A stretch of 22,275 nt of DNA from Reticulitermes lucifugus (Eukaryota; Arthropoda; Insecta; Blattodea; Rhinotermitidae): assembly GCA_026260175.1 (NCBI GenBank), contig JAKCWW010002945.1:1731-24005 (forward strand), read 5' to 3'. Positions within the stretch are counted from its first letter, which is position 1; each line of letters starts with the position of its first letter. A program made the position numbers and the translations under genes. This document shows, one piece after another, positions 19,441 to 22,275 of the stretch. Under the pieces are notes generated by a model that worked only from the letters and a program-made list of their open reading frames with translations, did no database searches and was not told where the DNA came from.

Positions 19441-20639
19441 TCTACTAGCTATAAAGAAATAATAACAAAAATTATAAAATTAAAATTTATTTATGTTTTA
19501 AAAAAGGCTGTGAATGAGGATTCGAATCGCGCCGGAATGTCTACCGACGGAAGGCGTACTTACACGTCGCAACAGTACGTACTTGTATCGGAAATATTAT
19601 GTTAGCAATTTTCGTAATATCTTCGGAGTGCTGTGTTAGGTCCGCTATAGGAAACATAACATTTGCGTTTTTGAAAATGTATTGTGTATGCATTACTGTG
19701 GGGCTGTTCGAAATAACTTGGAGGTTGATTTTCACCGGTCACTGTTGACATTAACTTTCGCTATTTTGCTTCGTGTATGTCAACATTCACCGTGATTGTA
19801 AACATCCACAGCAATCCGAACATTCACATATATATATATATATGTAATATTAGATGTTTTATATAAAACTTGGATCTTGTGAAGCTACAGAGACATTTCC
19901 AGTAAACAGATTTTCATTTTGTGCACTGCTTTGTAAATTAATATCCACTAATCTTTGCTTCAAACACTGTTGTTTATATGGAATTCTGGTAGACCTTTTT
20001 ATGTTGTTTTAATCACAAAATCGATACACTATTCCCTACAAATATAATACCCATTTCCCTGAGAATTTATTAGGCATTAGTTTCTCTTAACGTTACGGAA
20101 TTAATTGTAATCCATTCTGAAAATACATACCTCCAGGGACGTAGCGTACACAGTTAAGCATTATACGCACTTTGAGCAGCATTCCAGAGTTCCTGTAATA
20201 TTCATGAAATCCGAGTGCAGAGCTTGTACGATTTAGTACACGTCACTGCAGCTGCTGCTACTGCTGGTGTTCCAATCTGCGCTTGTTCAAATAATGCCCA
20301 ATATATCACCCACTCATACCCTAACCCGTCAAACCCTCCCCTCCTCCAGGGCTCAATGAAGTTTTAGTCTGATTGTATCGATCTGAAACGCCACTGTTTG
20401 TTTTGAAATATGAATTTGAGTCGCTGTCACTTCAGATATACGAATGCCTGTCTCACTTGCAGCTCTTTCTCAACGATCAGCAACAGAGTGGCTGTTCAAC
20501 TTTATGTCAACATTCCCCGTAACTTGGTTACAGTGTTAAGTTGAACACTAGTGTCATCTGTAACCCTGCTGCAATACATGTTTAACTCAGGTGAAACGAT
20601 TATGTGACGTGGGCCATTTCGTCGTTCATGCTAAGGGCG
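19441..20639. other. Unassigned stretch
   Basis: No supported gene. The stretch at about 19516-19560 holds a B-box-like GATTCGAATCC on the minus strand without a convincing A box. An AT microsatellite lies at 19828-19843. Nothing else is recognised. Confidence 0.45.
19828..19843. repeat. AT dinucleotide microsatellite
   Basis: Eight perfect AT units. Confidence 0.9.
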
Positions 20640-21370
20640 ATCGTCCAATTACAAATTTCGAGATTCGCGTTTATGTAAATAATATTAGAATTTATTCGTG
20701 CCTCATGTAAAACACATTTAGTTTCCATTAAAAAGACCAAATCCTTATGCAGTATATTGAAATACTCGCTTTTCATTCTGAGAACTATGCACAACCCACT
20801 GTGTTGATAAAATGCGGCAGTTTTGACGTTAAAACATTATATTGTAGCCAATATGCTTTAACCCAATCAAACGCATATTTCGTTTATACAATATTAAATA
20901 TTTCAGGTCGTACTTCATTTAAAACACCGCGCCTCTCTTACCAAGCCAAGACTGTTAATGCTGTTATTTGAATACATACTCACTGTTTGTTCTGAGAAGC
21001 GTATGAAAGGCATAAACGAACTGTTGGATCAAAATGCAGGAAACTTTAATGTTAAAGCAGAGGGCCCATAGTTGCCACTGTGCTTTAATCCTTATCGGCC
21101 CAATGTCGAGTTACACTCGACAGTGCTTTCAGCTTTACCAGGTCCAATGTCGAGCTCCAATCGACACGTTATTTTACACTGTTTTATGTTGATGTTTCCT
21201 AAGCTCCTCTTGTCCAGTAGCTGCTTTTGAACTTCGAAAATTAGAGATTTTCTGGAAAATTAATTTGGACGACGCTGTTGGAATTCAAAAGAATAATTTG
21301 GACTCCAAAGGGTTAAAAGGTATTTTTTCGATACACATCATATTTAGTATATATTTAAGGAACCTATGCT
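20640..21370. repeat. Diverged tandem repeat, period about 214-227 bp
   Basis: Blocks at 20762-20861 (ATACTC, TTCTGAGAA, ACTGTGTTGATAAAATG, TGCTTTAA) recur in the same order at 20976-21088 (ATACTC, TTCTGAGAA, ACTGTTGGATCAAAATG, TGCTTTAA). Blocks before the first unit (GCGTTTATGTAAATAATATT, CCTCATGTAAAACAC) recur at 20881-20935 (TTCGTTTATACAATATT, CTTCATTTAAAACAC). This gives at least two units plus a partial third that resumes after 21316. The repeat is old and imperfect. It could be a small satellite or the inner repeats of a larger element. Confidence 0.5.
21085..21316. mobile_element. TTAA-flanked MITE with two hairpins, 224 bp
   Basis: TTAA at 21085-21088 and 21313-21316 bound 21089-21312. 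The inverse of the right end reads CCCTTTGGAGTCCAA and the left end TCCTTATCGGCCCAA, matching at 9 of 15 bases, so the ends are weak. Inside, a block CCAATGTCGAG occurs twice about 44 bases apart, and each copy folds back: TGTCGAGT, TAC, ACTCGACA (21104-21122) and TGTCGA, seven bases, TCGACA (21148-21166). TTAA flanks and a CCCTTT end again suggest a piggyBac-type element, of a different family from the one at 710-937. Confidence 0.45.
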
Positions 21371-22121
21371 CTGCAAAGACCTGGCAGTACACTGGCCCGG
21401 ATTGATGTAAAGAACGAACCATAACTCAGTAAATAAATGAACAAATAAATATTAAATAAATTACGATTGAAGTAGTTTCACTTGCGGAAGGTTTCCTGGA
21501 AAGTTTCCAGGGGTTGCTATGATTGTTTTGTGTCTGTTCGTACCGACCATAAACCAACGTTCCAACTACTATATCTGTAATGAGAGGTTTTATCAATAGC
21601 ACCGACCCTCGCTGTTGCTATGAGCAGACGTAGTAGCTTATTCAATGAATAATCCCGTTAAAGATTCAACATTGTGAAGCCCTATTATAACTGATAGTAG
21701 ACAGAATTATTTACCAGACTGTACATGCAAAACAATGTGGTAATCAAGAACGTTTTATTTAATGTCTCACTATACAATCGCTTAATCATATCATCCCATA
21801 ATAATGCAGTTGCTCCTTACCGCGACTTCAAGTAAGAGACTGTTTCAGCAAGATCTCACCGCTTATATTACGGTAAAGACAGTAGTGGTTATGCAGAAGG
21901 GATTCTTTGGAGACAGGGTTATTTAGAGGGAATTTGGCAACTCAGGTCTAACATCTCCTGAATTGAAGATTCCCGTCTCTGGAATATGATACTCCGTCGA
22001 TTGGTAATTACTCTCTGCCGTTTCGGAGCAGCGTGCTACCTCCTTCCTCACGGTAGCCCAGTAAGTCCACTCTTCTTGGACTACCCCTCTTTAAGATTTG
22101 TAGTCCTCACAGAAAATGTCA
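21371..22121. other. Unassigned stretch
   Basis: No gene or repeat is recognised. Confidence 0.45.
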
Positions 22122-22275
22122 TTTTTTTCCTATGGCTCGACAGCCCTTAGGGGGCCTAGGCCTCGTTATTGTACGACGCTTCACGATCACACTGATAGAC
22201 ACACCACGTTCGTTCCTCTGGACGAGGGACCAGCTCGTCGCAGAGACCTCTACCTGACAACACACAACACTCACA
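22122..22275 (-). repeat. SINE family C body, cut by the window end
   Basis: This aligns with 18879-19030: an identical stretch AGCTCGTCGCAGAGACCTCT, then CTACCTG and ACACAACACTCACA, plus the shared TTCACGATCACACT and GGCTCGACAG blocks. The tRNA-like head would lie just beyond the window, after the ACTCACA at its last bases. Confidence 0.75.

Noticed and set aside
19510..19560. Another tRNA-like SINE head on the minus strand
   Set aside because: Only a B-box-like GATTCGAATCC is present; I could not find a convincing A box or a second copy of the body.
20387..20397. hAT-like terminal sequence CGCCACTG
   Set aside because: No inverted partner CAGTGGCG and no 8-bp target duplication were found in the window.
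1..22275. CRISPR array, bacterial operon, phage or integron structure
   Set aside because: There is no regular spacer array, no densely packed genes, no ribosome-binding-site pattern, and the repeat content is eukaryotic.

Overview
This looks like nuclear DNA from an animal, most likely an insect. The types of decayed retrotransposon and tRNA-derived SINE recall those of cockroaches and termites (Blattodea), but that is recognition from memory, not a search. The window is AT-rich and has no operons, no bacterial-type gene packing and no long open frame. The longest frames are about 114 codons and none resembles a host protein. I support no intact host gene. The window reads as intergenic or intronic DNA filled with old mobile-element remnants.

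Layout. At 1-135 there are two head-to-tail tRNA-like units (SINE family C, minus strand). At 710-937 a 228-bp element has short inverted ends and TTAA on both sides (piggyBac-like MITE). At 1300-1515 lies a family B SINE. At 2755-2888 and 3333-3445 a repeated module ends in a small hairpin. At 5321-5710 (minus), 6818-6996 (plus) and 8491-8920 (plus) lie three 5'-truncated copies of one LINE (LINE-1 below), two of them with a TTAG-repeat tail. A mariner-like transposase scrap lies at 7190-7285. A second family B SINE (9018-9245) directly precedes the C-terminal remnant of a different LINE (9247-9585).

In the second half, a family A SINE lies at 10811-10972 (minus), and a third LINE type has its C-terminus at 12699-12890 (minus). 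Further SINE copies lie at 13291-13432 (A) and 13610-13790 (B), and a less certain tRNA-like SINE at 14525-14682. A 513-bp pogo/Tigger-like MITE occupies 15201-15713. Copies of families A and B adjoin at 16036-16480, and a diverged second copy of the TTAA element lies at 16830-17027. SINEs of families A, C and B are packed into 18513-19440. A diverged tandem repeat at about 20640-21370 is interrupted by a second kind of TTAA-flanked, hairpin-bearing element (21089-21312). The window ends inside another family C SINE (22122-22275).

The elements do not act together as a pathway. What links them is dependence: the SINEs and MITEs carry no proteins of their own and must have been moved by LINE and transposase proteins made elsewhere. 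All coding remnants carry stops or frameshifts. I found no sign of a new biological system. The most informative parts are the TTAA elements, the pogo-like MITE, the tandem repeat that may show an empty insertion site, and the three SINE families.
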